64,000 nucleotides of DNA from UBA4781 sp963556045 (GTDB taxonomy: Bacteria > Chloroflexota > Anaerolineae > Anaerolineales > Anaerolineaceae). Of this stretch, positions 33,176-42,896 are shown piece after piece; the stretch's first letter is position 1, and every line of letters starts with the position of its first letter. The position numbers and the translations under genes were made by a program. The stretch is taken from contig CAUVYA020000002.1 of NCBI GenBank assembly GCA_963556045.3, positions 372,001-436,000 of the forward strand. Direction: 5' to 3'. The notes under the pieces were generated by a model. That model saw only the letters and a program-made list of their open reading frames with translations. It had not been told where the DNA came from and made no database searches.

Positions 33176-35719
33176 ATGCCTCATATCAATAGTGTTCACT
33201 CAGAGATCGATGTGTTTAAAAAAACCATCCTAACGCGAAGAGATATTTCTTCTAATATCATTTTTCGCCATAGCTTTCCCACCAGAGGACCCGTTTTCTG
33301 TGATTTTCCGCATTATATGCACCCTGCCCTGATCCGGTATTGCACCCAAAACAATATCCGCCAACTCTACTCGCATCAGGGTGAAGCTTTCAATGCCCTT
33401 TCCTCCAGGAAAAATGTGGTTCTTTCCACCTCCACCTCCAGTGGGAAGTCACTTGTCTTTCAACTGGCGATCTATCAGAGCCTGCTGAACAACCCCAATG
33501 CGACTGCCCTGCTGCTCTACCCCACCAAGGCGCTTGCCAACGACCAGTTGAAACCTTTTAAAGCCATGCAGGACTTTCTTCAAGAGCATCTTTCACCACA
33601 AACACAAAGGGGGAAAGCAGCTATATACGATGGGGATACACCTTCAAAGGATCGAATAGCTATACGCAATACCGCATCCATTGTGCTAACCAATCCGGAT
33701 ATGCTGCATGTGAGTTTTCTGCCGCATCATCCCATGTGGAAGAGGTTGTTCGCCAACCTGCAGTACATTGTGATCGATGAGATCCACATCTACAAGGGCG
33801 TGTTTGGCTCCCATTTTGCCAATGTCCTGCGCCGTTTGGATCGCATTGTCAAATTTTACGGCGGGAACCCGCTCTACATCTGCAACAGCGCCACCATCCA
33901 TGATCCGGGCGCTTTTGCCGAACAACTGGTGGAGAAACCTTTTGTGTCAATCTGCGCAGATGGGTCCGGCTCAGGGCAAAAAGAGCTTTATTTCTACAAC
34001 CCGCCCCTGATAGACCGCGAGCTGGGTGTGCGCAAAGGGATGCTGGAAGAAGGAAGGAAACTCACTGCGAAAGCGCTGCGAACCGGTGTGCAGACGCTCC
34101 TTTTCGTGCGCTCACGGAAAGCGGTGGAGCTGTTCCTTCGCAAAATGCGAGAAGAATTCCCCAGCGAAGCGGTCTACGGCTACCGCAGCGGCTACCTGCC
34201 CAAAGAACGGCGCGCCATCGAAGATGGCTTGAAAGACCGTTCCATACAGTGCGTGGTGGCAACCAATGCGCTGGAGCTGGGCATTGACATCGGCGGCATT
34301 GATTGCGTCATGCTGCTGGGCTACCCGGGCACGATCTCCTCTTTTCTGCAGCAAATCGGGCGCGCCGGTCGCACCAGCCGCCGCTCCACTGCCTTTTTCA
34401 TCGCTTCGGCTGACCCGCTTGACCAGTTCCTGCTGCAAAATCCGGGCTATATCCTGGAAAATTCACCGGAACAGCCGCTCATCAATGCGCACAACCTGCT
34501 GATCCTCTTCAACCAGTTGCGCTGCGCCGCTTATGAACTGCCCTTTTCTACAGGTGAGACCTTCGGGAAACTGGATGCGAAGACGCTGCAGGACCTGCTG
34601 CAGATCCTGCAGGCTGCGGGCGACCTGGCAGAAAAAGATGGAAAATACTACTGGATCGGGGAAGAGTACCCTTCTGCGGAGATCTCGATCCGCACTATTT
34701 CAGCCGAGCCCTTTGCCCTGTACCAGAACGAGCAAGGCAGGCTGAAAAGGATCGGCGAGGTGGACGGGCAGAGCGCGCTGTGGATGGTGCATCCGGGCGC
34801 CATCTACCTGCATGCCGGGGAAAGCTACCATGTGGACGAACTCAACCTGGACGAACATAAGGCTTTTCTGACCAGAGGGGATTTCCCGTATTACACCGAA
34901 GCCAAACAGCAGCTGGAAATCGAGATCGTAGAGAAAACGCAGACCACAGCACCCGCTAAAGCACAGTTCAGCACCGGCAACGTGCTCGCCAGCAGCCAGG
35001 TGGTGGCGTACGAGAAGCTGAACTGGTCCGGCAATGAGGTGCTTGAGACCATTGAACTGGAGCTGCCCCCCACACGCCTGGATACGCAGGCTTTCTGGCT
35101 GCAGTTCAGCGAAGCAGCCATCGAAAATTTGCGCCAACGCGCTCTATGGGCGGCGGATGCCAATGATTACGGGGAACACTGGGCGCATATCCGGGAGACT
35201 ATTCTTCACAGAGATGGCTACCGCTGCAGCTTATGCAGGCTGCAGCCTGACAATCTTTCCGCACTGCACGTCCATCACAAGGTGCCATTGCGCACCTTCC
35301 GCAGTCAGGAAGAAGCCAACCAGCCCTCCAATCTGATCACGCTGTGCGAAAGATGCCACCAGCGCGTGGAACAGACCGTGCGCATCCGCTCAGCATTGAG
35401 CGGGCTGGGCTACCTTTTCTCGCACCTGGCGCCGCTCTACCTGATGTGCGACCTGCACGATCTGGGCGTTTTCATCGAGCCACGCTGTAAGGCGATCGGG
35501 AATATGCCGGTCATCCTGCTGTATGATAATTTTCCGGGCGGTATAGGGTTATCGGAATCACTTTTTCATAAATATGGAGAGATCTTACAGAACGCACAGG
35601 ATGTCATCCGTAACTGCGGCTGCGCCAGCGGCTGCCCGGCGTGCGTGGGCGCGGTGAACAATGAATTGTTCGACCCCAAGGACGCCACCCTGGCGTTGCT
35701 GAAAGAAATTATGGAATAA
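33176..35719 (+). CDS. mrfA: MrfA/YprA-like DEAD/DEAH helicase with inserted HNH motif
   Basis: An 847-residue superfamily 2 helicase. Walker A STSTSSGKS is at about 83-92, the DEIH box in VIDEIHIYKG at about 199, and motif VI in QIGRAGRTSRR. The C-terminal MZB/DUF1998 domain keeps its cysteine cluster CGCASGCPACVG (about 813-824). Between them, at about 662-730, lies an HNH-type motif: CSLC, HVHHKVPL and LCERCH. In Bacillus subtilis MrfA acts with exonuclease MrfB in mitomycin damage repair; the mrfB homologue here is 7 kb downstream. ATG 33176 is preferred to TTG 33128, which would add 16 poorly matching residues. The 3' two thirds are clearly G+C richer than most of the window. Confidence 0.88.
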   Translation: MPHINSVHSEIDVFKKTILTRRDISSNIIFRHSFPTRGPVFCDFPHYMHPALIRYCTQNNIRQLYSHQGEAFNALSSRKNVVLSTSTSSGKSLVFQLAIYQSLLNNPNATALLLYPTKALANDQLKPFKAMQDFLQEHLSPQTQRGKAAIYDGDTPSKDRIAIRNTASIVLTNPDMLHVSFLPHHPMWKRLFANLQYIVIDEIHIYKGVFGSHFANVLRRLDRIVKFYGGNPLYICNSATIHDPGAFAEQLVEKPFVSICADGSGSGQKELYFYNPPLIDRELGVRKGMLEEGRKLTAKALRTGVQTLLFVRSRKAVELFLRKMREEFPSEAVYGYRSGYLPKERRAIEDGLKDRSIQCVVATNALELGIDIGGIDCVMLLGYPGTISSFLQQIGRAGRTSRRSTAFFIASADPLDQFLLQNPGYILENSPEQPLINAHNLLILFNQLRCAAYELPFSTGETFGKLDAKTLQDLLQILQAAGDLAEKDGKYYWIGEEYPSAEISIRTISAEPFALYQNEQGRLKRIGEVDGQSALWMVHPGAIYLHAGESYHVDELNLDEHKAFLTRGDFPYYTEAKQQLEIEIVEKTQTTAPAKAQFSTGNVLASSQVVAYEKLNWSGNEVLETIELELPPTRLDTQAFWLQFSEAAIENLRQRALWAADANDYGEHWAHIRETILHRDGYRCSLCRLQPDNLSALHVHHKVPLRTFRSQEEANQPSNLITLCERCHQRVEQTVRIRSALSGLGYLFSHLAPLYLMCDLHDLGVFIEPRCKAIGNMPVILLYDNFPGGIGLSESLFHKYGEILQNAQDVIRNCGCASGCPACVGAVNNELFDPKDATLALLKEIME

Positions 35720-35742
35720 ACAGCGTCTTAGTATCGGTTGTT

Positions 35743-36144
35743 TTATCTGGTTTTCTGCTTTACAACGAGCTCCTTACAGCCCGTCTCTTCATCGAAAACC
35801 CGTTCGAAGGTCAGATCTTCAATTTCCCCAAGCACCACTTCGGCAGTCGTGCCCACGATGGATGGGCTTTTCAAATGCCCGCCGATCGTTTGCCCCTCTT
35901 CACTGGAAAAAGCGATGTGGAGGTGGCTGTACCCATTCTCCGCGGTTCCCACCAGTGAGACGATCTCGAAATCCTCTTCATAGGTGTTCATTTTGCGCGC
36001 GCCCGCCATGCGAATGGTGGCTTTGATCAAAGCGCCCACACAGGACACGACCACAGCAGCCTGTATTGCATGTGATTTTGTATAGCTATCGATCTCTGCT
36101 TTGAGGTCCTGCCCGGGGTGCAGGCGAAATATGTGGAGTTTCAT
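35743..36144 (-). CDS. PPC-domain (DUF296) DNA-binding-like protein
   Basis: A 133-residue single-domain PPC/DUF296 protein: FRLHPGQDLKAEIDSY near the start, VVVSCVGALIKATIRMA, and the typical SHLHIAFSSEEGQTIGGHL. Bacterial members form trimers; some bind DNA and others have unknown roles. It converges on mrfA with 23 bp between the stops. It marks the near edge of the A+T-rich insertion between mrfA and mrfB. Confidence 0.88.
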   Translation of the reverse strand: MKLHIFRLHPGQDLKAEIDSYTKSHAIQAAVVVSCVGALIKATIRMAGARKMNTYEEDFEIVSLVGTAENGYSHLHIAFSSEEGQTIGGHLKSPSIVGTTAEVVLGEIEDLTFERVFDEETGCKELVVKQKTR

Positions 36145-36192
36145 TGGATGAATTCCTGTATTTGTTAACCGTTGTCATTAATATTTATTATC

Positions 36193-36254
36193 TAAAAAAA
36201 AGATCCATAAAATCCACTCTTTCTATTGATTCTCAATTTGAATAGAAGTGGATT
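36193..36254 (-). terminator. Hairpin downstream of the STAND gene, possible terminator
   Basis: AATCCACT plus TCTATT (36211-36227, 3-base bulge) pair with AATAGAAGTGGATT (36241-36254) around a 13-base loop. On the minus strand a run of eight T (36201-36194) follows nine bases later. The gap makes it a weak terminator; it could instead be a trace of the insertion. Confidence 0.4.
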
Positions 36255-36298
36255 GCCATGTTCTTTTAAAAGAATAATTTCAGATCTTTCAACTTATA

Positions 36299-39200
36299 CT
36301 ACTTATGGTCGCTTTTGTTATAAGTCTTTAGAACAAATCCGCATCTTTTTGAATAAAGCGCTAAAATCTGCTCGTAATAATCATCTCTTACCATAACTGC
36401 TGTTCCTTCAAAACGAGGAACTTCTGTGCCTATTGCGATTTCACCGTAGTATTCTTCCTTCCAAGTTATTGTCTTTATTATTACTTCTCCTTTATCGTTA
36501 CACGATTGAAAACCATTGTGAAGAAAATAATCAATTCTCAAACCTAACCCTTTAACAACAAAAGGAGATACATAGATAATAGAGGAACGTTCTAACATGT
36601 CATAAATTGTAAGCTCACATATTGGTTGATCAAATAAAGCTTTGTTAAGATTTTCTTTTTTGTATTGCTCAACATTGAAAAGGTAACGAGCATATAAATT
36701 ATCATCATTGGTAGACTTATTTGTTGTTAATACTAATTCTGTAGTACGACTCTTCGCAGGTTTATAATCTTCACCATACAATTCTCTTTCTCTTACTGCT
36801 ACAATTATCCAATTATCATTCCCATATGGATTAGATGAATCACGCACTACCAACGAATGCAATTCCTCAGGTGATGGTAAATATGAAGGTCTCCTTGATA
36901 ATGCACCAACTTGAAGAATAATCTCCTCTAATCGAAAACTAAGATTGCATATATATGGTTGTTGATATATATTTGTTAGCTGTTTTAATTTACCATAGTA
37001 TTGCCCATTTACAATTTCATACACTGCATTAGCATTTGAAACAATAGGTGTAAATACTCCTTTAGTCTGTATGTAATAAGAATCTTGTTCTTTAGAAATT
37101 TTATCTCTTCTGTAAACATAAGCTTTATACGTTCCCCTAAGAGGTCCTAAATGTTCATTAAGAGTCCTGTATTTAGGGTGAATATAAGTAAAAAAACCTT
37201 CGTCATATTGATGAGCTGTAAATTGGATAAAATTAGCTGAACTTTCATCAAGTTCTGTCCTGTACTCAATAAAAGAGCGGATATATTGATCCTCTAGAAA
37301 GAATCCAGTTGGGTAGTTTTTTAAAAGTTGCCCAATTAGTTCATCTGGAATCAAACTTTGATCAATATAATCTTTCAGTATTTGTAATAGTACTGCTCTA
37401 TGAATTGGTAATAAAAATTCGGTGTGTGAAAAAGCCCACAAGTATGGTTTGAACAAGTCTTTGGGAGTTGTCTGCGCAACAAAAACTAATGACCATATAA
37501 CACCTTGATTCTTTTCAGTAGTCAGAGTTTTAAGTCTAGCAATTAGGAGAGCTACAACCATTTCATCGCGGTTTAAACCATTTAGCCCTTGATAGAGTGA
37601 CATATTTATCTCAGAGTTTGGAGGATGCGGAAGGCGTCGTTTAACGATTTGATAGATGGTCTGTAGAATATCTTTCGCTACCGTTTCCTCGACTTTGATT
37701 TCTGAAAGAGCATTGATAAGATTACAGGAAACCAGATTATGATAACTATCTGAGGAAAGATAATACCCAAGAACTTCTTTCAGAATATTTATTGTCTCTG
37801 AAGGATCTACTTTATAAGCACGCTTGAGATAATCGGTATGATAAAGCCCATGATACCAACCATCTGTTATAAAAACAAACAAGCAAATATTAAAATATAA
37901 CCATTCGTAACTTTGTGGATTAAAAAGATTATTTACCCAAGTTCCAACTTCGTGCTCGCGCCAAAAACTCATAGCAGCTTGACGAAGTATTTTCTTCTTC
38001 TCTTCCATGTCCCTTATTAATAAAAGCAGTTGCTGAAAACGTTGAACATGTCCTTCTTTAAAGGCATTAGATTCTAAAAATGCCAGAGCTTCATCCCCGG
38101 ATGTAATGGGAAAAGGAGATGATGGTGAATATTCATCAAAACCAGAAGTGTTTTCTGTGATATTTTCTTTCTTATTTTTCAGAGAAATTTCTAATTTTGT
38201 TTCATATTGCGAAATAGTCTCTTTTGTATATGTTTCCTCATCATTGTTAGTATGAATATTTGGGCGAGTTTGGAGCCATCTCGAAAAGGTGTCTTTTAAT
38301 CTGCTATCAATTTGATCTAAAAACTCTAGCCCATTTGCCAATATCTCGTTTGACGCTGCCAATGGCAACGATCGACATAGCAGAAACCATTGCGTTGGAT
38401 TAAATAGCGAAGCATACTCCTGCAAAACATAGTAGAACTCTTCCTCTTGATACCAATTAGCCGCACTGTTTTCAATCGTTTCACTGACAAGAAATTTCAA
38501 TGCTTCATCCGGATAAACTTTAATAAACTCTTCAAACCATTCAATCGGATAATGATTCGTCGATTTCCCATCTGTATGAGTGACTACGGTCATAGCCATT
38601 TTATATAGCTCATAAAACCACTCGACATCCAATGTTTTATATGTTTGATGATATAAAACACAACAATCTATTACTTCGCTAAGTGTGCGATCTTTTCTAA
38701 ACCCATACGCTGTAAGAGCTTGGATTCCATCTATATACTTCTTCTTTGCTTCATCACTTTGCCCTGCGATACTCAATGCATATGCATAATTAAATGCAAT
38801 TTCTGCAACATCAGAATAGATTCTTCTAGAACCTAAGGGATTATAGTGTTTTGCATATTCATTAACTACATATTCTCCGGGTAAGTAGAAGGTAATAAGT
38901 TTTAAATATTCTTCTTCAGTTAATGGACCGCTAAACGATCGCTGGATACCAGTTGTAAGATTCGTCACTTTTTCAAGTAGTTCACAGCATTGAATAAGCA
39001 ACTCAGAATTTCCTTTACACAGTAACAATCCCTGATGAAAGGATTTCTTTATGTAAGGTAATTGCTTAAATAAATCACAAGCTCTAGGCTCACCTTTAAA
39101 CGGTTCAAGATCACGCACAAGGTAGGAAAAAGCATCAATAACACTTTTTCCACTAAACTTTTTTTGAGAAAGAACAGTGATTTTGATTAAAAAAATTATC

Positions 39201-41902
39201 CAATTGCGAAACCAATTGTAATTTGAAAGGACATGTATTGCTTCTTTTATCTCCTCGTCACTTGCTGATCTTGTTAATATAACGACATCTTGTATCAAAG
39301 ATTTCCAATGATCATCATAAATAAACCTATCACTTGATAGAATCTGTTCTATCGCCTCCCCAAGAGTTGAAACAGATGGATCGGATCTAGTGATGATTTT
39401 ATTAAAATACGGTGTCTCCCTTAACCAATCATCACCTCTGTAGAGACATAGCCATTCCACTTCGTCAAGAATTCCAGCGAAAGCTTCTTTGTGTTTGGGA
39501 TTTTCATACACACTCTTTACGAGGTTATCGAATTCTTCATATTGCCCCATATGAATAAGCTTTACGGAAACCAAACCCAATATATCGTATGGAATACTCT
39601 CTAGATGTGGAATAATCGACCAATGAACATCTTCTTTTCCTTGATATGCTTGTTGAGCAAGAAAGAGAAGTGCGTCTTTCGTGTCAACTAATAAATGTTC
39701 TTCATCCCAAAGAACACGATACATCGCATCATTACCATGAATTTGTTGAATAGCCTTTAAGTAACTAATAAGAACCTGATCATTAATATTGTGCTCGAGT
39801 TCATAGATGATTTTTGCTTGTTCTGCAATAATAATCATCGGAGTAAAATCATCGACATAATGAAGAATTGCCTTTTGGAGATAATGATTTTGCTTTATGT
39901 TATGAAAAGGTTGAGCATTAAATAAACTTTTTTCAATGAAATCTTCCGAGATCGTTTGTGCTATTGCGGCGTAGTTATCAACTTCAAAGTAAAGCTTCAA
40001 TAAATGACCAAAAGCCTTAATCGATTTAAAAAAAGTATGCTTCTCGAGCCATACAATAATTGGATAATAAATAAGGTCATTAATTGATGCTCCCTGGGAT
40101 TTGATCTTTTCAACAACAAAACGTTTAAAACTTTCATGATAGATCGAATATCCCAAAGCCGGTATATATTTCAATATTGGTCTAAGTGAGTTGAGTTGCT
40201 TAGAAACTATACTACCTAAATGTGTTATTTCCTCTAGATCTTTCTCAGTCAGTGAAAAATCAGCTCCGCACAATGCGTGTGGAACACTCGCAGCATCATC
40301 AATTTGTTCAAATAAATATTCATAATAACCAGAAAGGTTAAAATCATACGATGGAAGTGAATCAATCCACTCAAAAGAATTTAGTGTTTTGTTTACTACA
40401 GCGTGATCGATAAGATATTTACAATAAAGAGCATTCCCATTACTCTTTTCATGAATCACTTGAGAAAGTGATTTATCTTCCACCATAATATTATTAATTG
40501 CGTGTCTTTCTAGAAGCTCTTGAACAAATCCTTCTGGTAACGGAGTGAGAGTGCAATGGTAGAAATTACTAAGTACTTTTAGTTGATCTATTGGTTGGGA
40601 AACAATTAGGAGATAAACATTGGGATTTGTACAATCTAATTTAGATAAAGCTTCAACTATTCTTGTTTCATCTTCTGTTAATCCTCCCCCATTCTTCTGG
40701 TAGACTCTCCAAATGTGATCTATCCCATCGACAATTAGAAGTGTTCTCTCACTGATTTTTCCTAGAAGAATGTTCAGTTGCCCAAGATTAGATGCGTATC
40801 TCTTTGGTAGATAAGAACCTAACTCTTCATTTTCTTTTAGGATTTGGGTGATAAGACTTCCATATAGGACATTAATAGTTATTCTATCTAAAATTAAGGG
40901 GTCGTCGAGGGCTGTGTAACAGTAATGTTTAATAACTTGCGTTGTTTCTTCCAGATGGTTTTGCAAATTTTCTATAAACCATGATTTTCCAGCTCCGGGT
41001 TCTGCAGTCAATATTACTGTATGATGATCTTCCAAAGCTGATATCACTTGATCTATACGATCAGGAGTATCAACTAGAATATTTTTATCAATAGGAAATA
41101 TCTGTTCAATTCCCCCATAATTTTGTTTGATGTTGATCTCTTTAGCAATTTCATCGCAGCTAATTGGTTTGTTATTATTAGTAGCTCTTCTTCTTTTTAC
41201 GATAGTACAAAGACTCTCTGCAACTTGCTGAACCTTTAAATGGTCATTTGGATAAATACCAACACCTATTTCCTCAATTGTTCGAGCTAAAAGCCTCTCG
41301 AGTTGTTTAGAATAATCTTGTAAAAGTGTTGATTTAGGACAGTTTACTTCAATAACCAAACAATCTAAAAATGCTTCAAAGTCATTCCGATTATTTGTAT
41401 TTGACCATTTTCTTAATGCTCTCCATGAAGGCAAAACGTCTCCATGCTTTGGCCACAAAACATCACAATTGAATTTAAAACACGAAGTTCCAGGTATAAG
41501 ACTTTCACTATCGGGGAGCTGAATAAGCACAGATCGAATAGCGTCATCAGGTAGTGGCATGTCCCACGCTAAGCATATTCTCCATATATACCCTTCACGA
41601 TGAAGGGCTTTCCATGTTTCGAAGAGATCAAACAATGCTAAATCATAATTTGAAGAGGAAGAAAAATCTTGTTTGGTTAATACGTGCCGATGCACATCGT
41701 TACTGTATTTTATTTGTATAAATGAAGTTGACCCCTCACGATAGATTGTTAGGTCATCAAACTTATCAGGAATTCCATCTGATGTTTTTTTATAATCAAA
41801 ATGAAATTTTGTTGTTTTTTTTCCAACAGCAAGCTCTTGAGCCACAAAATAAGCTCCTAGAATGTCTTGATAAATATAACCTTGGTGGGCAGAGTTAAGC
41901 AT
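36299..41902 (-). CDS. Giant STAND NTPase with Cap4/DUF4297-like N-terminal nuclease, putative antiphage protein
   Basis: A 1867-residue protein. N-terminus: GYIYQ (8-12), FDDL (48-51) and FIQIKYS (61-67) have the layout of a Cap4/DUF4297 PD-(D/E)xK nuclease, with candidate residues Asp49/50, Gln63 and Lys65. Centre: Walker A AEPGAGKS (300-307), Walker B LLIVDGID (388-395), a sensor-like LLIVSQP (431-437) and the STAND marker GNALY (489-493). About 550-1650 is helical and repeat-like (for example FNYAYALSIAGQSDEAKKKY near 1035), as in ligand-sensing arrays. The last 200 residues are beta-rich. This effector-switch-sensor order matches Avs-type defence proteins, which detect phage proteins and then cut DNA. 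It is A+T rich and lies between mrfA and mrfB, next to an integrase remnant. Exact family undetermined. Confidence 0.8.
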   Translation of the reverse strand: MLNSAHQGYIYQDILGAYFVAQELAVGKKTTKFHFDYKKTSDGIPDKFDDLTIYREGSTSFIQIKYSNDVHRHVLTKQDFSSSSNYDLALFDLFETWKALHREGYIWRICLAWDMPLPDDAIRSVLIQLPDSESLIPGTSCFKFNCDVLWPKHGDVLPSWRALRKWSNTNNRNDFEAFLDCLVIEVNCPKSTLLQDYSKQLERLLARTIEEIGVGIYPNDHLKVQQVAESLCTIVKRRRATNNNKPISCDEIAKEINIKQNYGGIEQIFPIDKNILVDTPDRIDQVISALEDHHTVILTAEPGAGKSWFIENLQNHLEETTQVIKHYCYTALDDPLILDRITINVLYGSLITQILKENEELGSYLPKRYASNLGQLNILLGKISERTLLIVDGIDHIWRVYQKNGGGLTEDETRIVEALSKLDCTNPNVYLLIVSQPIDQLKVLSNFYHCTLTPLPEGFVQELLERHAINNIMVEDKSLSQVIHEKSNGNALYCKYLIDHAVVNKTLNSFEWIDSLPSYDFNLSGYYEYLFEQIDDAASVPHALCGADFSLTEKDLEEITHLGSIVSKQLNSLRPILKYIPALGYSIYHESFKRFVVEKIKSQGASINDLIYYPIIVWLEKHTFFKSIKAFGHLLKLYFEVDNYAAIAQTISEDFIEKSLFNAQPFHNIKQNHYLQKAILHYVDDFTPMIIIAEQAKIIYELEHNINDQVLISYLKAIQQIHGNDAMYRVLWDEEHLLVDTKDALLFLAQQAYQGKEDVHWSIIPHLESIPYDILGLVSVKLIHMGQYEEFDNLVKSVYENPKHKEAFAGILDEVEWLCLYRGDDWLRETPYFNKIITRSDPSVSTLGEAIEQILSSDRFIYDDHWKSLIQDVVILTRSASDEEIKEAIHVLSNYNWFRNWIIFLIKITVLSQKKFSGKSVIDAFSYLVRDLEPFKGEPRACDLFKQLPYIKKSFHQGLLLCKGNSELLIQCCELLEKVTNLTTGIQRSFSGPLTEEEYLKLITFYLPGEYVVNEYAKHYNPLGSRRIYSDVAEIAFNYAYALSIAGQSDEAKKKYIDGIQALTAYGFRKDRTLSEVIDCCVLYHQTYKTLDVEWFYELYKMAMTVVTHTDGKSTNHYPIEWFEEFIKVYPDEALKFLVSETIENSAANWYQEEEFYYVLQEYASLFNPTQWFLLCRSLPLAASNEILANGLEFLDQIDSRLKDTFSRWLQTRPNIHTNNDEETYTKETISQYETKLEISLKNKKENITENTSGFDEYSPSSPFPITSGDEALAFLESNAFKEGHVQRFQQLLLLIRDMEEKKKILRQAAMSFWREHEVGTWVNNLFNPQSYEWLYFNICLFVFITDGWYHGLYHTDYLKRAYKVDPSETINILKEVLGYYLSSDSYHNLVSCNLINALSEIKVEETVAKDILQTIYQIVKRRLPHPPNSEINMSLYQGLNGLNRDEMVVALLIARLKTLTTEKNQGVIWSLVFVAQTTPKDLFKPYLWAFSHTEFLLPIHRAVLLQILKDYIDQSLIPDELIGQLLKNYPTGFFLEDQYIRSFIEYRTELDESSANFIQFTAHQYDEGFFTYIHPKYRTLNEHLGPLRGTYKAYVYRRDKISKEQDSYYIQTKGVFTPIVSNANAVYEIVNGQYYGKLKQLTNIYQQPYICNLSFRLEEIILQVGALSRRPSYLPSPEELHSLVVRDSSNPYGNDNWIIVAVRERELYGEDYKPAKSRTTELVLTTNKSTNDDNLYARYLFNVEQYKKENLNKALFDQPICELTIYDMLERSSIIYVSPFVVKGLGLRIDYFLHNGFQSCNDKGEVIIKTITWKEEYYGEIAIGTEVPRFEGTAVMVRDDYYEQILALYSKRCGFVLKTYNKSDHK

Positions 41903-42036
41903 AGCAATTTAAACCGATTGTTTGAATTTTTTCAAAGTAATATTTTAGATTAACCAATCCCTTAGGTAGAATCTCCTGTTTCGATACATTTCAAGATGCT
42001 CTTACAGTCAAATTTATTATAGCAATTAGGAATAAT

Positions 42037-42477
42037 CTAAGTGGAAATTAGCCCTAGAATAAAGCCAATAGCAGCTAAAAGTATCCCAAGAAGAATATCA
42101 AGTATAACTTTATCGTTGTAGTTTCCTGTTTCACCAAATATTAATTGAGAATTAACTCTATTCGGATTTCCAATCCAATATTCAATTGTTTTCTGTCCGG
42201 ATATAATTGCTCCGGTTTGCATCATCGTATTCTCTAAATCAGGTAATCTTGTTGGCTCTTGAAGTCGTACAATATATTCTGGCTCAGTATATCTGACAAA
42301 TAATGGAAAATTATTTAGTTTAATATCTTGAGTTGGCTCAACTATTAATTTGAATTTTACTCTTTCTCCAACAAAATATGGAAACACCCATCTTCCACAC
42401 CTTAACCAACGATGATGTCCCAAAGGAATGACTTTCCAGCTAGTTCCTTTATAATTTCCTTTACCTGAATAAGCCAT
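42037..42477 (-). CDS. Small unknown protein with C-terminal membrane helix
   Basis: A 146-residue protein. Residues 1-120 look beta-rich and soluble, with aromatic stretches (HHRWLRCGRWVFPYF). The C-terminus is one hydrophobic helix (about 124-143, DILLGILLAAIGFILGL), giving a tail-anchored or single-pass protein. AGGAGA lies just before the ATG. It is upstream of the STAND gene on the same strand, 134 bp apart, with similar A+T-rich composition, so it may belong to the same defence unit. I do not recognise the family. Confidence 0.6.
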   Translation of the reverse strand: MAYSGKGNYKGTSWKVIPLGHHRWLRCGRWVFPYFVGERVKFKLIVEPTQDIKLNNFPLFVRYTEPEYIVRLQEPTRLPDLENTMMQTGAIISGQKTIEYWIGNPNRVNSQLIFGETGNYNDKVILDILLGILLAAIGFILGLIST

Positions 42478-42518
42478 CTGTATCTCCTTTCTCGCAATTA
42501 AATAAATTATATATATTA

Positions 42519-42701
42519 TTAAGTTCTATTGTTTCCATTAACATACAGAACTGGCTTGGTTTTGATCCTTCTGCATATCAGATCCAACATCTGCAAATCC
42601 ACATGACCTATCAGCAGTTGAAGAGAGAACACATCAATTCCATTTCTGAGCATCGTTATAGCGAATAAACTCCTAAAGGGATACGAGGATTTATATTCCA
42701 A
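42519..42701 (-). pseudogene. Remnant of a phage-type integrase C-terminus
   Basis: The 60-codon frame resembles the end of a tyrosine recombinase: FRSLFAITMLRNGIDVFSLQ and LLIGHVDLQML correspond to the R-H-T-F-A ... G-A-D-V ... LQ-x-LLGH-x-x-L-Q-M block. The first His of HxxRH is gone, the conserved Arg and the GH are kept, and no nucleophile Tyr follows. The N-terminal 80% of an integrase is absent. It lies at the mrfB-side edge of the defence insertion and suggests how the block arrived. Confidence 0.6.
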
Positions 42702-42896
42702 ACCATTTTTTATCCGCCCTCCTTATTGAATAACTTTCAATCTACATAAGTTAAACATTTTCCATGTACACCGATAATTAGTGCACCTTAGCTCGCAAAC
42801 CAGTACCCAATAAGATTATAAAACTGAATTTGTCCCGAATTCTTATGAGTCCCCTGCTCTATTCTCCTTTATCATGTAAAATAGGGTATACGTTCT
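42702..42896. other. Intergenic stretch before mrfB
   Basis: No gene is seen. A TAAAAT box at about 42877-42882 is a possible -10 for mrfB but has no matching -35. No direct repeat matching the other edge of the insertion was found by eye. Confidence 0.4.

Noticed and set aside
41895..42026. TAGCAATT repeated at both ends of the gap between the STAND gene and the 146-residue gene
   Set aside because: Only eight A+T-rich bases; expected by chance in this block and not placed at either edge of the insertion.
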